Below are positions 1 to 7,989 of a stretch of 48,597 nt of DNA, piece by piece. The stretch is from Caulobacteraceae bacterium. Its GTDB lineage: Bacteria > Pseudomonadota > Alphaproteobacteria > Caulobacterales > Caulobacteraceae. The translations under genes and the position numbers were made by a program. The DNA is taken from contig CANJLQ010000017.1 in the NCBI GenBank assembly GCA_947475735.1, forward strand, positions 1 to 48,597. Direction: 5' to 3'. A model generated the notes under the pieces. It saw only the letters and a list, made by a program, of their open reading frames with translations. It did not search any database and was not told where the DNA came from. Numbering within the stretch: position 1 is the first letter of the stretch; every line of letters begins with the position of its first letter.

Positions 1-1580
1 CGAGGCCGTGTAAAAACGTGCTGAGCTACGGCGGGGCGGGTGTGGCGACGAGGCGCAGAGCGCCATCGTCTCAGGCCCTGATCGCCTCCATCAGCGGCTT
101 CGTTCCGAGCACCGCCATCACCCGCTTCATATTGTAGGCCAGGATGTGGAGGCTGATCTCGGTCTTCACGTTGGGCAGGCGCTTCATCAGGAAGTGGGAG
201 TGGCCCATCCAGGCCTTGATGGTGCCGAAGGGGTGTTCGACCAGGCTTCGCCGTTCGCGCATGGCTCTGGGCCTCAGGTCCATTCGGGTTTGAAGGGCAT
301 CGATCACCGCCTCATGCTCCCAGCGCGTGACCTTTCGCTCGACCGCAGGCGTGCACTGGGCCTTGATGCTACAGCCTGTGCAACTGGCCCGATCCCAGTA
401 TCGATGCAGCGTCATGCCTCTTTCGACGACGGTCATGTGGTACGGAAGCAGGGAGCCGGCCGGGCAACGGTAGACGTCTTGATCTGGCAGATAGACGAAG
501 TCCTGCTTGCCGAAGCGTCCATTCGCCTTTGCGCCTGATGTCAGCGTCTTTGGCACGAAGGGCGTCGCGCCCAGGGCCTCGCAGGCCAGGATTTCCTCGC
601 CGGAGAAGTAGCCCCGGTCCGCCAGCACATCGAGCCTCTCCACGCCCATAGCCTCCTTGGCCTGACCCGCCATGTTCGCCAGCTGTTGCTTGTCCGAGCC
701 GGTCATCACCACCTCATGGGCAACGATCAGGTGATGCTCGCCCTCGACGGCGGACTGGACGTTGTAGCCGACGATGCCGCTCCCCCGGCCTGATGTCGCC
801 ATGGCGCGAGCGTCGGGATCGGTCAGGGAGACTTGGCCGTCCGGCGACGCTTCGACCTCGGCCTCCATCGCCCTCAGCATCGCCATCTGGGCGCGGAGCC
901 GATTGATCTTCTCGACCAGCCTCACCGACCGTGCCGCCACGCCATCCCCCTCGTGCCGATCGGCCGTATCGAGGTCCTCGAGGTAGCTGGCGATGTGCTC
1001 GGCAACCTGCTCGATCCGCCGCTTCACCTTGTAGGCGGTGAAGTTCTTGTCGCGGGTGTTCACCGCCTTGAACTTGGAGCCGTCGATGGCGACTAAGGCC
1101 GCGCCGAACAGGCCAAGCTGGCGGCACAGAACCACGAACTGCGCGCACGCCGCCTGGATCGCAGGGCCATTCTCGCGGCGGAAGTCGGCAATGGTCTTGT
1201 GATCCGGCGCCAGCCGCCCCGTCAGCCACATCAGCTCGACGTTGCGCTGAGCCTCGCGCTCCAGACGCCGGCTCGACTGCACCTTGTTCAGGTAGCCGTA
1301 GACGTAGAGCTTCAACAGCATTGACGGGTGATAGGCCGGACGGCCCGTCGCCGCCGGCGTCATGCCCTCGAAGCCCAGCCCCTTCAGATCCAGCTCGTCG
1401 ACGAAGACATCGACCACCCGGACTGGATTATCCTCGGCCACATAGTCGTCGAGGCACTCGGGAAGCAGCGTCTGCTGCCGGCGGTCTGCACCCTGAACGA
1501 AGCGGCTCATACCCACCTCCTGAAGACCTCGGGAGAATAAGCTAATTCGCTCGAGCTGGAGGCGTTTTCACACAGCCTCG
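1..1580 (-). mobile_element. IS1182-family insertion sequence, complete
   Basis: The transposase gene at 71-1516 is bounded by terminal inverted repeats. Bases 1-18 (cgaggccgtgtaaaaacg) match the reverse complement of bases 1563-1580 (cgaggctgtgtgaaaacg) at 16 of 18 positions, and identity stops inside the element after base 18. The left repeat starts at the first base of the window, so the left flank and any target duplication cannot be seen and the repeat might extend further out. The right flank begins acccaaagcg. Family assignment rests on the transposase. The element looks intact and possibly active. Confidence 0.88.
71..1516 (-). CDS. IS1182-family DDE transposase
   Basis: A 481-residue protein that would cut and rejoin the ends of the surrounding insertion sequence. 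The N-terminus (RFVQGADRRQQTLLPECLDD, then DNPVRVVD) is the N-terminal transposase domain typical of IS1182. The catalytic DDE set is visible as VAIDGSKFKA (first Asp), VLADRGYFSG (second Asp) and SLVEHPFGTIKAWMG (Glu). Before the Glu there is a cysteine-rich patch (YRCPAG, SCTGCSIKAQC) common in this family. Length is normal, and there is no frameshift or internal stop. The ATG is preceded at a short distance by an AGGAGGT-like site. Confidence 0.95.
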   Translation of the reverse strand: MGMSRFVQGADRRQQTLLPECLDDYVAEDNPVRVVDVFVDELDLKGLGFEGMTPAATGRPAYHPSMLLKLYVYGYLNKVQSSRRLEREAQRNVELMWLTGRLAPDHKTIADFRRENGPAIQAACAQFVVLCRQLGLFGAALVAIDGSKFKAVNTRDKNFTAYKVKRRIEQVAEHIASYLEDLDTADRHEGDGVAARSVRLVEKINRLRAQMAMLRAMEAEVEASPDGQVSLTDPDARAMATSGRGSGIVGYNVQSAVEGEHHLIVAHEVVMTGSDKQQLANMAGQAKEAMGVERLDVLADRGYFSGEEILACEALGATPFVPKTLTSGAKANGRFGKQDFVYLPDQDVYRCPAGSLLPYHMTVVERGMTLHRYWDRASCTGCSIKAQCTPAVERKVTRWEHEAVIDALQTRMDLRPRAMRERRSLVEHPFGTIKAWMGHSHFLMKRLPNVKTEISLHILAYNMKRVMAVLGTKPLMEAIRA

Positions 1581-1800
1581 ACCCAAAGCGGACCTTGCCA
1601 TCAGAGTCTCAGCAAGAGGCGAAACATCTCGGACGTGCCGGCGATTACCCCCCACGCCGCCGACGCTCCCTGAACAACGGCCAACGTCGCCAGGCCGATG
1701 ATCACAGCCGTTTCGCCGATGGCGCTTGACGAAGCTGAGCTGCCTCGCCGCCTCTTTGATGGCTGCATTTCCCTCCCCCAGACGCGATGGCGAACAGCGA
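1581..1800. other. Stretch between IS and esterase promoter, no convincing gene
   Basis: Between the right end of the insertion sequence and the esterase promoter there is no well-supported gene. A 68-codon reading frame on the minus strand (1601-1807) would encode a hydrophobic C-terminal half with one possible membrane helix (AVIIGLATLAVVQGASAAW). It has no recognisable ribosome binding site or family and may be a remnant of a gene cut by the IS insertion. Confidence 0.4.
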
Positions 1801-1829
1801 TTGACACACATGATTACATACGTAATCCT
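1801..1829 (+). promoter_or_regulatory. Promoter with overlapping BlaI/MecI-like operator
   Basis: TTGACA at 1801-1806 is a perfect -35 box; TAATCC at 1823-1828, 16 bases downstream, is a possible -10. Covering the spacer and -10 is the dyad GATTAC-ATAC-GTAATC (1812-1827), with perfect 6-bp arms. BlaI/MecI/CopY repressors bind dyads with a TACA-N2-TGTA core. Here the core reads TACA-TA-CGTA, one base off. A BlaI/MecI-type gene lies about 1.7 kb downstream in the same direction, so this is probably its operator. The promoter is read from sequence; the regulator pairing is inference. Confidence 0.6.
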
Positions 1830-1859
1830 GGAAGTCTACGTTTGTGAACGGGAGTTGAT

Positions 1860-2975
1860 ATGCGCGCGTCTGTCTCTTTTGCGGCCCTGTGCGCCGTCGC
1901 AAGTTTTGGCTGTGAAGGCCCGAGCGCTCTGGCTCAGGAGGTCACTCTCGTCAGCGAGACCCCGGCGGTTCAGGCCAATGCTGTGCAACTGGTGATCCGC
2001 TCGGACCTGATGGACCGGGACTACCGGATCGAGGTTACGCCGCCGTTCCGGGGGCCGGTGTTCCCCGGCCAGAAAGCGGCCGTCGTCTATGCGCTCGACG
2101 GTGGATGGGGCGTGGCCGGACCTGCGGGGTCACTGTTGGGCGGAGGTGGCGCGATGCTGCCGGCCTATATCGTCACGATCGGCTATCCTCAGGGACAGCG
2201 AAACAGTCGTGAGCAGGACTTGCTACCCCGTCCGGTCCGTCGACAGGATGGAAGCATGGCGCAAGGGGGCCGCTCCTCCCTGTTCATCCGATTTCTGACC
2301 GAAGAGCTGCGCCCCTTCATCGAGGCGCGCTATCCGGTCGATCCTCAGCGCTCGGTGCTGTTCGGCCACTCGCTGGGCGGCGTTTTCACGGCCAACGTCC
2401 TGGCGGATCAACCGACCGCCTTCAGCGGCTACCTCATTGCCAGCCCATCGGTATGGGCCGATCCCTCGGTCATCGACCGACTGCGGAACACCGTCGCAGG
2501 CCTGGATCGCCGGGTCTTTGTCGCCTACGGCGAACGCGAGGACGACTACATGGTCGAAGGTGGGCGGGTTCTGTCAAATGCCCTTGGAAACCGCGACGGC
2601 CAGGTCCAGACTCAAGTCTTTGCCGGCGCATATCATATCACCTACTACCCGGCGGTGATGGGCGAGGCCTTGCCTTTCCTGCTTCCTCGCCAGTCGCCGC
2701 TCACCTTCCCGGTCGCCGTGGACCTGTCGGAGACACAGCTTTCGGCCCATTCGGGACGCTTTCTCGTTGGGGGGGTCGTCCCAGTCGATTTTGACGCGCA
2801 AGACGGCGGTCTGACCGCGATCGTTCCGGGGGGCGGCCGGCTTCCCCTGAAAGCGAGTTCACCGACGCGCTTCTTCGCGCCGGGGCTTGATGTCCAGGCC
2901 GAGTTCGCGAGCGACGGCCAGTCGGTGGCCATGTTCGTCAACGGAGACCGTATCGACGCGACCCGGGCGCGCTGA
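1860..2975 (+). CDS. Secreted alpha/beta-hydrolase, esterase D / enterochelin esterase type
   Basis: A 371-residue hydrolase, probably exported. Residues 1-26 form a signal peptide ending near ALAQ-E. The fold of the putative esterase family is seen in VVYALDGGWGV, the nucleophile elbow GHSLGG (catalytic Ser), an acidic stretch YGEREDD and a candidate catalytic His in GAYHITYY. About 100 C-terminal residues after the hydrolase core form an extra beta-rich domain of unknown role. GGAG at 1851-1854 places the start at the ATG at 1860. It is the first gene behind the BlaI-like operator and is likely co-transcribed with the next two genes. The substrate is unknown; enterochelin-type siderophores or acyl esters are family possibilities. 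Confidence 0.8.
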   Translation: MRASVSFAALCAVASFGCEGPSALAQEVTLVSETPAVQANAVQLVIRSDLMDRDYRIEVTPPFRGPVFPGQKAAVVYALDGGWGVAGPAGSLLGGGGAMLPAYIVTIGYPQGQRNSREQDLLPRPVRRQDGSMAQGGRSSLFIRFLTEELRPFIEARYPVDPQRSVLFGHSLGGVFTANVLADQPTAFSGYLIASPSVWADPSVIDRLRNTVAGLDRRVFVAYGEREDDYMVEGGRVLSNALGNRDGQVQTQVFAGAYHITYYPAVMGEALPFLLPRQSPLTFPVAVDLSETQLSAHSGRFLVGGVVPVDFDAQDGGLTAIVPGGGRLPLKASSPTRFFAPGLDVQAEFASDGQSVAMFVNGDRIDATRAR

Positions 2976-3032
2976 CCTGTTCCGCCGTCGAACGGCTCCT
3001 CTACGATCGATCAACCTAGGATCCTTGAACCC

Positions 3033-3500
3033 ATGCCTTTCATCCCCGCACGAGCCGCCGTCCTCGGATTGCTCACGCTCGCTCTGACAGTGCCGACCGC
3101 CGCCCTGGCTCAATCTCGCCTGGGCCTCACGACGGTGTTCGGCGAAGCCGCCCCGGCCATGAAGCTCTTGATGCTGATCATGGTTGTCGCGGCCGTCGCG
3201 GCGATCGTCGTTACCGTCATGAAGCTGTCCTCCGGGCAACGTCTTTCCGGCGGTTCCAGCTTCGTCTCCGCCTTGCGCCTGGGCGGGCCGCTGCTCGGGT
3301 TAGCCGGCGCGATCTTCAACCTGCTGATGATGTTCGTGGGCATCGCCAACGCGGGCGAGCCCGTGCCGTTTGAGGTGCTGGCACCTGGCTTCGCCGAGGC
3401 TTCGATGCTCTTTCTGATCGGCCTGTTCGTCGGCGTGGTCGCCGTGACCTGTCACTGGATCATCGAGGCGCGGATCGACCGAACGGTGCTGTCATCCTGA
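3033..3500 (+). CDS. Small membrane protein, possibly MotA/TolQ/ExbB-like
   Basis: 155 residues with an N-terminal signal-like segment (residues 1-26, ending ALAQ) and three further membrane helices at roughly residues 43-65, 82-105 and 122-145. The last helix region (GFAEASMLFLIGLFVGVVAV) resembles the final helix of MotA/TolQ/ExbB proton-channel proteins, but no partner ExbD/TolR gene is present, so this is tentative. It lies 57 bases after the esterase gene, and its stop codon overlaps the first codon proposed for the repressor gene, suggesting one operon. Confidence 0.6.
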   Translation: MPFIPARAAVLGLLTLALTVPTAALAQSRLGLTTVFGEAAPAMKLLMLIMVVAAVAAIVVTVMKLSSGQRLSGGSSFVSALRLGGPLLGLAGAIFNLLMMFVGIANAGEPVPFEVLAPGFAEASMLFLIGLFVGVVAVTCHWIIEARIDRTVLSS

Positions 3501-3820
3501 AGCCGGCCGCCATCGCCGTCACGGAGGCCGAGAGCGCCATTCTGGTGGCACTCTGGAAATGCGGCCCTCTGTCCTTCGCTTCTCTGATTGAAGAGGTGAG
3601 GAGGGATCACGCCTGGGCGGACGCCACCATCAAGACCCTTCTGCATCGGCTGATGCAGAAGGGGGCGATCAAGTCGGTCAGGGACGATGGACGCCAGCTT
3701 TATCATCCGCAGATCGGGCGTGAGGCCTATATCGAAGGCGAGGTCGCCCAGATCGTCCAGCGCCTGTTCGGCGGCGACCCGAGCGCATTGGCGGCGTTTT
3801 TGCGAGATCGGCGAGAGTGA
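3497..3820 (+). CDS. BlaI/MecI/CopY-family transcriptional repressor
   Basis: Winged-helix repressor. The family N-terminus reads ITEAESAILVALWKCGPLSF, followed by the recognition helix region (WADATIKTLLHRLMQKGAI), a wing (VRDDGRQLYHPQI) and a C-terminal dimerisation helix. The homology begins upstream of the first conventional start (GTG 3545), which would remove the first part of helix 1. The frame is open upstream without ATG, GTG or TTG, and a CTG at 3497 overlaps the preceding stop in a CTGA arrangement, giving 107 residues. I therefore propose a coupled CTG start; this is unproven. Its likely target is the dyad at 1812-1827. No BlaR/MecR sensor protease gene is nearby. Confidence 0.8.
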   Translation: MKPAAIAVTEAESAILVALWKCGPLSFASLIEEVRRDHAWADATIKTLLHRLMQKGAIKSVRDDGRQLYHPQIGREAYIEGEVAQIVQRLFGGDPSALAAFLRDRRE

Positions 3821-3934
3821 CCAGCAACGTCCGCTTCTCACCCTTAGCTGACGTTCGGAGTGTCCGCTAACGGCCGAGTGCCCAGAGTGCGGCTCCTCCG
3901 ACCGTTGGATGTATCCCTCTCGGTGCGGCTGCCC

Positions 3935-4813
3935 CTAGCGGAAGGCCTCCCGCATCTCCGCGACCAGGGCCGCGATGTTGGGATTTCCGCGACGCGCCGC
4001 CTGATAGACCACACTGACGGGGAGGGGCGGAGGTTCCAGCTCGGTCAGAAGCCGGGTCAGCCGGCCGGCGGCGACGGCGTCCTCGACTTGGTAGGACAGG
4101 GCGCGGGTGAGGCCGTGGCCGCGTTCGGCCGAGGCTATGGCGGCGTCGGCGCTGTTGACCGACAGGCCCGGTGACACCGTGACGGTCTGGCGACCGTCCG
4201 GGCCGAAGCGCCAGTCGTTGGTCGAGCCCACACCCTCGAAGCCGATGATGCGGTGACGCTTCAGGTCCGCAGGGGTGCGGGGCGTCCCGACCTCGTCGAG
4301 ATAGGCCGGGGCCGCCACGAGGACCCGCCGGACCTTGGTGACGGGCACGGCGATCAGGGCACTGTCGGCGAGCGCGCCGATCCGCACGGCGACGTCGAAC
4401 CCCTCCTCGACCATGTGGGTGACCCGGTCCAGCAGGGCGAGCCTCACCGACAGGGCCGGATGGGCCGCCATCAGCCGCTCGATCGCGGGCAGGACGTGCA
4501 GCCGCCCGAACAGGACGGGCGCGGTGACCGACAGCCGGCCGCGCGGGGTCGCGTCCTCGCCCCGCACGGCGCCGGCGGCGTCCTCGATCTCGGACAGGAT
4601 GCGGCGGCAGCGATCGGCATAGATCGCGCCCCCTTCCGTCAGGCGCACCGAGCGGGTGGTACGGCTGAACAGGGCCAGGCCGAGCTCGGCCTCCAGACCC
4701 GCGACGGCCCGGGTCACCGCCGCCGGAGACAGGCGAAGGGCGCGCGCAGCCTCGGCGAAACCGCTGCGGTCCGCGACGGCGAGGAAGACCCGCATGGCCT
4801 GGATCTGATCCAT
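3935..4813 (-). CDS. LysR-family transcriptional regulator
   Basis: 292 residues from the ATG at 4813 (MDQIQAMRVFLAVADRSGFA), chosen because LysR proteins begin just before the first helix; a start 12 codons upstream is possible but adds an atypical tail. Residues 1-60 are the winged HTH (AARALRLSPAAVTRAVAGLE, then FSRTTRSVRLTEGG). The rest is the periplasmic-binding-protein-like effector domain. The gene diverges from the AhpD-like gene at 4935 with 121 bases between starts, the usual arrangement for a LysR regulator and its target. The effector cannot be deduced. Confidence 0.9.
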   Translation of the reverse strand: MDQIQAMRVFLAVADRSGFAEAARALRLSPAAVTRAVAGLEAELGLALFSRTTRSVRLTEGGAIYADRCRRILSEIEDAAGAVRGEDATPRGRLSVTAPVLFGRLHVLPAIERLMAAHPALSVRLALLDRVTHMVEEGFDVAVRIGALADSALIAVPVTKVRRVLVAAPAYLDEVGTPRTPADLKRHRIIGFEGVGSTNDWRFGPDGRQTVTVSPGLSVNSADAAIASAERGHGLTRALSYQVEDAVAAGRLTRLLTELEPPPLPVSVVYQAARRGNPNIAALVAEMREAFR

Positions 4814-4934
4814 CGGACTGTTCCGTTCTGCGCAACAATGAAGTGCCAAAGTAGCAAATTATCAACGTAACCGCGCAGGTCCATCTTCCCGGTCATCGGC
4901 GCCCCCGCCGCAATCGAGAACCCGGAGCCCGCCC

Positions 4935-5480
4935 ATGTCCCGCCTGACCATCCCCGCCCGTGACGCCGTTCCCGCCGCCTCTGCCCCCCTGCTGGACGCC
5001 GTCGAGAAATCCCTGGGCGTCGTGCCCAACCTGTTCCGCCTGGTCGGCCAGAGCCCGGCCGCGCTGGAAGGGATGCTGGGCCTGAACGGCGCGCTCGGCC
5101 GCACCCTGGACGCCGCCACCCGCGAGCGCATCGCCCTGGCGGTCGCCCAGGTGAACGGCTGCGACTACTGCCTGTCGGCCCACACCTATCTGGGGCTGAA
5201 CGTCGCGAAGCTGGATGAGGCCGAGATCGCCCGCAACCGCAGCGGCGGCTCCGGCGATCCGCGCGCCAACGCCGCCGTGGCCTTCGCCGCCAAGGTCGCC
5301 GCCGAGCGCGGCCGGGTGACCGACGCCGACCTCGCCGCCGTCAAGCTGGCCGGCTTCACCGAGGCCCAGATCGTCGAGATCGTCGGTCTGGTGGCGGTCA
5401 ACGTCTATACCAACTTCATCAACAACGTGGCCGAGACGGACATCGACTTCCCGGTCGTCCGCGCCGCCGAGGCGGCCTGA
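4935..5480 (+). CDS. Carboxymuconolactone decarboxylase / AhpD-like protein
   Basis: 181-residue all-helical protein with the AhpD active-site motif C76-x2-C79-x3-H83 (NGCDYCLSAHTYLG) preceded by AALAVAQ-type helix residues. Family members with this redox-active cysteine pair act as peroxidases or peroxidase reductants; the name comes from decarboxylase relatives that lack the pair. The N-terminus (LLDAVEKSLGVVPNLFRLVG) is typical of the peroxidase-related subgroup. The divergent LysR gene and the following FMN-binding protein suggest an oxidative or electrophile stress unit; that is inference. Confidence 0.88.
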   Translation: MSRLTIPARDAVPAASAPLLDAVEKSLGVVPNLFRLVGQSPAALEGMLGLNGALGRTLDAATRERIALAVAQVNGCDYCLSAHTYLGLNVAKLDEAEIARNRSGGSGDPRANAAVAFAAKVAAERGRVTDADLAAVKLAGFTEAQIVEIVGLVAVNVYTNFINNVAETDIDFPVVRAAEAA

Positions 5481-5487
5481 GCCCGTC

Positions 5488-5557
5488 AGGGGCCGCCCCC
5501 CGGCCCCAAGGCGGCCCCTCGATCTGCGCGCCGGCGGCCCCCCGACCGCCGGCGCGC
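5488..5557 (+). terminator. Two consecutive GC-rich hairpins
   Basis: Just after the AhpD-like stop, GGGGCCGCC (5488-5496) pairs with GGCGGCCCC (5509-5517). Next, GCGCGCCGGCGG (5526-5537) pairs perfectly with CCGCCGGCGCGC (5546-5557) across an 8-base loop. Neither is followed by a strong T-run, so these may attenuate rather than end transcription before the next gene at 5588. Confidence 0.45.
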
Positions 5558-5587
5558 CCCTATTTCCGTCCGCGACAGGAGCTCGCC

Positions 5588-6226
5588 GTGGGCCACCGAT
5601 TCCTCGAACTGGCCATGACGCCGTCGGTCAAGGCGGCGCAGGCCGAGAACGGCAGCCGCCACGCCTATGCACGGCTGGAGGGCGGCGAGCCCGCCAACCA
5701 CTGTCTGGACGGGCGCGAGGCCATATTCCTGGCCCAGAGGGACAGCGTCTATATCGCTTCGGTGTCCGAGACCGGCTGGCCCTATGTCCAGCATCGCGGC
5801 GGGCCGCCGGGCTTCATCAAGGTGCTGGACGCCCGGACGCTGGGGTTCGCCGACTATCGCGGGAACCACCAGTACATCAGCCTGGGCAACGTCCGCGCCG
5901 ACGACCGGGTGGCGATCATCGCCATGGACTATCCCAATCGCCGTCGCCTGAAGCTGCTCGGCCGGATGAGCGTGGTCGATCTGGCCGCCGAACCCGACTT
6001 CGCCCGCGCGGTCGTCGATCCCGACTACGGCGCAAAGATCGAGCGGGGGTTCCGCATCGCGGTCGAGGCCTTCGACTGGAACTGCCCCCAGCACATCACG
6101 CCCCGCTTCACCGAGGCCGAGCTCAGGCCCGCGCTCGCGCCGTTCGAGGCGCGCCTGGCCGAGCTCGAGACCGAGAACGCCGCCCTGCGTGCCCGCCTGG
6201 GCACGGCCCCTGAAACGGTGTTCTAG
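5588..6226 (+). CDS. Pyridoxamine 5-phosphate oxidase-family FMN-binding protein
   Basis: 212 residues from a GTG start preceded by CAGGAG at 5575-5580. The split-barrel FMN-binding fold is visible in FLAQRDSVYIASVSETGWPY, VQHRGGPPGFIKVLD and the later RVAIIAMDYPNRRRLKLLGR. This matches the subgroup of PPOX-like proteins often found beside redox or nitroreductase genes, not the PdxH biosynthetic enzyme. A C-terminal coiled-coil-like stretch (RLAELETENAALRARLG) is present. Its stop shares a CTAG with the convergent DUF1223 gene. It is probably co-regulated with the AhpD-like gene by the divergent LysR protein. Confidence 0.82.
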   Translation: MGHRFLELAMTPSVKAAQAENGSRHAYARLEGGEPANHCLDGREAIFLAQRDSVYIASVSETGWPYVQHRGGPPGFIKVLDARTLGFADYRGNHQYISLGNVRADDRVAIIAMDYPNRRRLKLLGRMSVVDLAAEPDFARAVVDPDYGAKIERGFRIAVEAFDWNCPQHITPRFTEAELRPALAPFEARLAELETENAALRARLGTAPETVF

Positions 6227-7017
6227 CCCTTGGCCGCGGCCAGGATCGGGCCGCCGTTGGGGGCCTGGACCAGGACGGCAGTGAGCAGGCCGTCGCGGCT
6301 GGGGGCGGGAAGGCGGAAGCCCCGGGGCTCGCCGCCCGACCACTGACCCAGCTTGACCAGATCGCGCACCACCGAGGCGTGGGGCAGGGTGACGCCGGCG
6401 TTTTCGCCGCGCGCGACGGGAACGGCGATCGGGCGGGGCTCATAACGGACCAGCCAGACGTCGGCGGGGGCCGCGGGGTTCTGGCCGCCGGCGAGGCCCA
6501 CGCCGCCGGAGCGGAACACCACGGCCGGGCCGGTCGAGGGACGGTGGCGGCCGATCAGGTCCTGGATCTGCGCCATGCGACGGCCGACGGTGTGGCTGCG
6601 CCCATCGACGACGATCTGGGGCGTCCAGACGTTGTCGGTGCCCAGGCCGCGCTGATAGTCGCGCTGGCGCCGGGTGTATTCCGGCTTGGCGAAGGTGTCG
6701 GGCCAACCCAGGCCATCCCAGTAGGTGACGTTGAAGCTGAGGGTCAGAAGGTCCGGACGCTCCGACAACTGGACCAGGTTGGCGTTGGCCGGAGGGCAGG
6801 AGTTGCAGCCCTGGCTCGTGAACAGCTCGACCACCGTCAGGTCGCCGGACGGGGGCGCGGCGGGCACACGGGCCTGTACCGGCTGGGCGGTGCCGTGACC
6901 GGCGACGATCGCAGCGGCGACCACACCGACCGATCCCAGAAGGATCAGGCGGCGGCGCAGGTCATGCGACAGGGTGCGGGCGGCGGCGCGGGCGGTGGCT
7001 CGGGGCAGGCGGGACAT
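6223..7017 (-). CDS. DUF1223 thioredoxin-fold protein, exported or membrane-anchored
   Basis: 264 residues from the ATG at 7017, which has GGAGA just upstream; a longer frame starting at 7059 lacks such a site. One hydrophobic segment near residues 25-42 (LILLGSVGVVAAAIVAGHG) is a signal anchor. The domain starts at LTVVELFTSQGCNSCPPANA, where the CxxC resembles a thioredoxin active site, and continues with NVTYWDGLGWPDTFA and TPQIVVDGR as in DUF1223. Its function is not established. Its 3-prime end overlaps the convergent gene by four bases. Confidence 0.85.
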   Translation of the reverse strand: MSRLPRATARAAARTLSHDLRRRLILLGSVGVVAAAIVAGHGTAQPVQARVPAAPPSGDLTVVELFTSQGCNSCPPANANLVQLSERPDLLTLSFNVTYWDGLGWPDTFAKPEYTRRQRDYQRGLGTDNVWTPQIVVDGRSHTVGRRMAQIQDLIGRHRPSTGPAVVFRSGGVGLAGGQNPAAPADVWLVRYEPRPIAVPVARGENAGVTLPHASVVRDLVKLGQWSGGEPRGFRLPAPSRDGLLTAVLVQAPNGGPILAAAKG

Positions 7018-7085
7018 CTGACGTCTCCGATCGGGGCTATGCCGACCGGTTCGCGGCACCCCGCCGGAAAGTTACCGGGTCCGGG

Positions 7086-7778
7086 TCAATGGGTCGCCCG
7101 GTCTCGCACGGCGATCAGCGACTTGGTCAGTCCGGCGACGACCTCGTCGTGATGCACGGCGTCGGGAAACAGGAAGCGGAACTGGGCCTTGTCCAAGAGC
7201 CGGGCGTGCTGGACGTCGCGCATGGCCTGACCCATGTCGGGCGCCTTGGGCGAGAAGCCGTGGCCGCGCTTCAGCAGCGACTTCGCCCGGCTCTGTTCGG
7301 AACGCCAGTGAAAGAAGGGGGCCGAGAAATGCGGCTCGACCGGAAACCAGAAATAGGGCGTCTGGACATAGTAGCGCGGTGCCAGGCGGCGGCATTCGAC
7401 GGCGAAGGCCTCCATCCGCGTCCAGTCGCCGACGTGTTCGATGACCGAGTTGGAATGGACCAGGTCGAAGGCGTGATCGCCATACTGCGGCAGGGCGCAG
7501 GCGTCGCCATCGATCACCTCGAACAGGTCCGGATCGGCGGGCTCGTCCACGCCGCCGGGATTGACCACGGTGATGCGGACGTTCGAGGCGTCCAGGAAGG
7601 CCCGGTCGAACAGGCCCCAGTAGGTCGGCTCGCCGCCCAGGTCGGCGATGCGCACCGCGCCCTTCTCGGCATGGATGCGGGCGATCAGCTCGACCACCCG
7701 CCGGGCCCGCGCGCGGCGGAAGCGCGACACCAGCGAGTTCGGGTTGTCGTTGTCCTGGAGCGCGTGGATCAGGTTCAT
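7086..7778 (-). CDS. Class I SAM-dependent methyltransferase
   Basis: 230 residues. The AdoMet fold is seen as motif I VRIADLGGEPTYWG, the post-I acidic strand RITVVNPGG, an acidic loop (EVIDGDACALPQYG) and motif IV DLVHSNSVIEHVGDW. Motif I has GGEP in place of the classical GxGxG, as in a subgroup of methyltransferases linked to glycan or lipid modification. After the core, YYVQTPYFWFPVEPHF is characteristic of this subgroup. The substrate is unknown. Confidence 0.8.
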   Translation of the reverse strand: MNLIHALQDNDNPNSLVSRFRRARARRVVELIARIHAEKGAVRIADLGGEPTYWGLFDRAFLDASNVRITVVNPGGVDEPADPDLFEVIDGDACALPQYGDHAFDLVHSNSVIEHVGDWTRMEAFAVECRRLAPRYYVQTPYFWFPVEPHFSAPFFHWRSEQSRAKSLLKRGHGFSPKAPDMGQAMRDVQHARLLDKAQFRFLFPDAVHHDEVVAGLTKSLIAVRDRATH

Positions 7779-7837
7779 GGCGCGTGGATAGCGGAAGGGG
7801 TTTGAGGTCGCGTTAAAGCGGCGCCCGACCCGGTACC

Positions 7838-7970
7838 GTCATCCTCGGGCTTGACCCGAGGATCGGATCAACCGCGGCGGGCATGGCGAGGAGAGGCACG
7901 ACCGCCCGCGCGCCGCGTCCGCTTCACTGCGCACCGAACGTCCGATCCTCGGGTCAAGCCCGAGGATGAC
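7838..7970. repeat. Paired inverted palindromes (CTTGA-loop family), copy 1
   Basis: A perfect 30-bp inverted repeat: 7838-7867 is the exact reverse complement of 7941-7970. Each arm is itself a hairpin, TCCTCGGG-CTTGA-CCCGAGGA, so the element is a REP doublet spaced by 73 bases. It lies between the methyltransferase start and the M28 peptidase stop, both on the minus strand, and may also act on the mRNA end. A related copy is at 30414-30519. Confidence 0.85.
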
Positions 7971-7989
7971 GGCGGAGGGGAGCGGAGTG

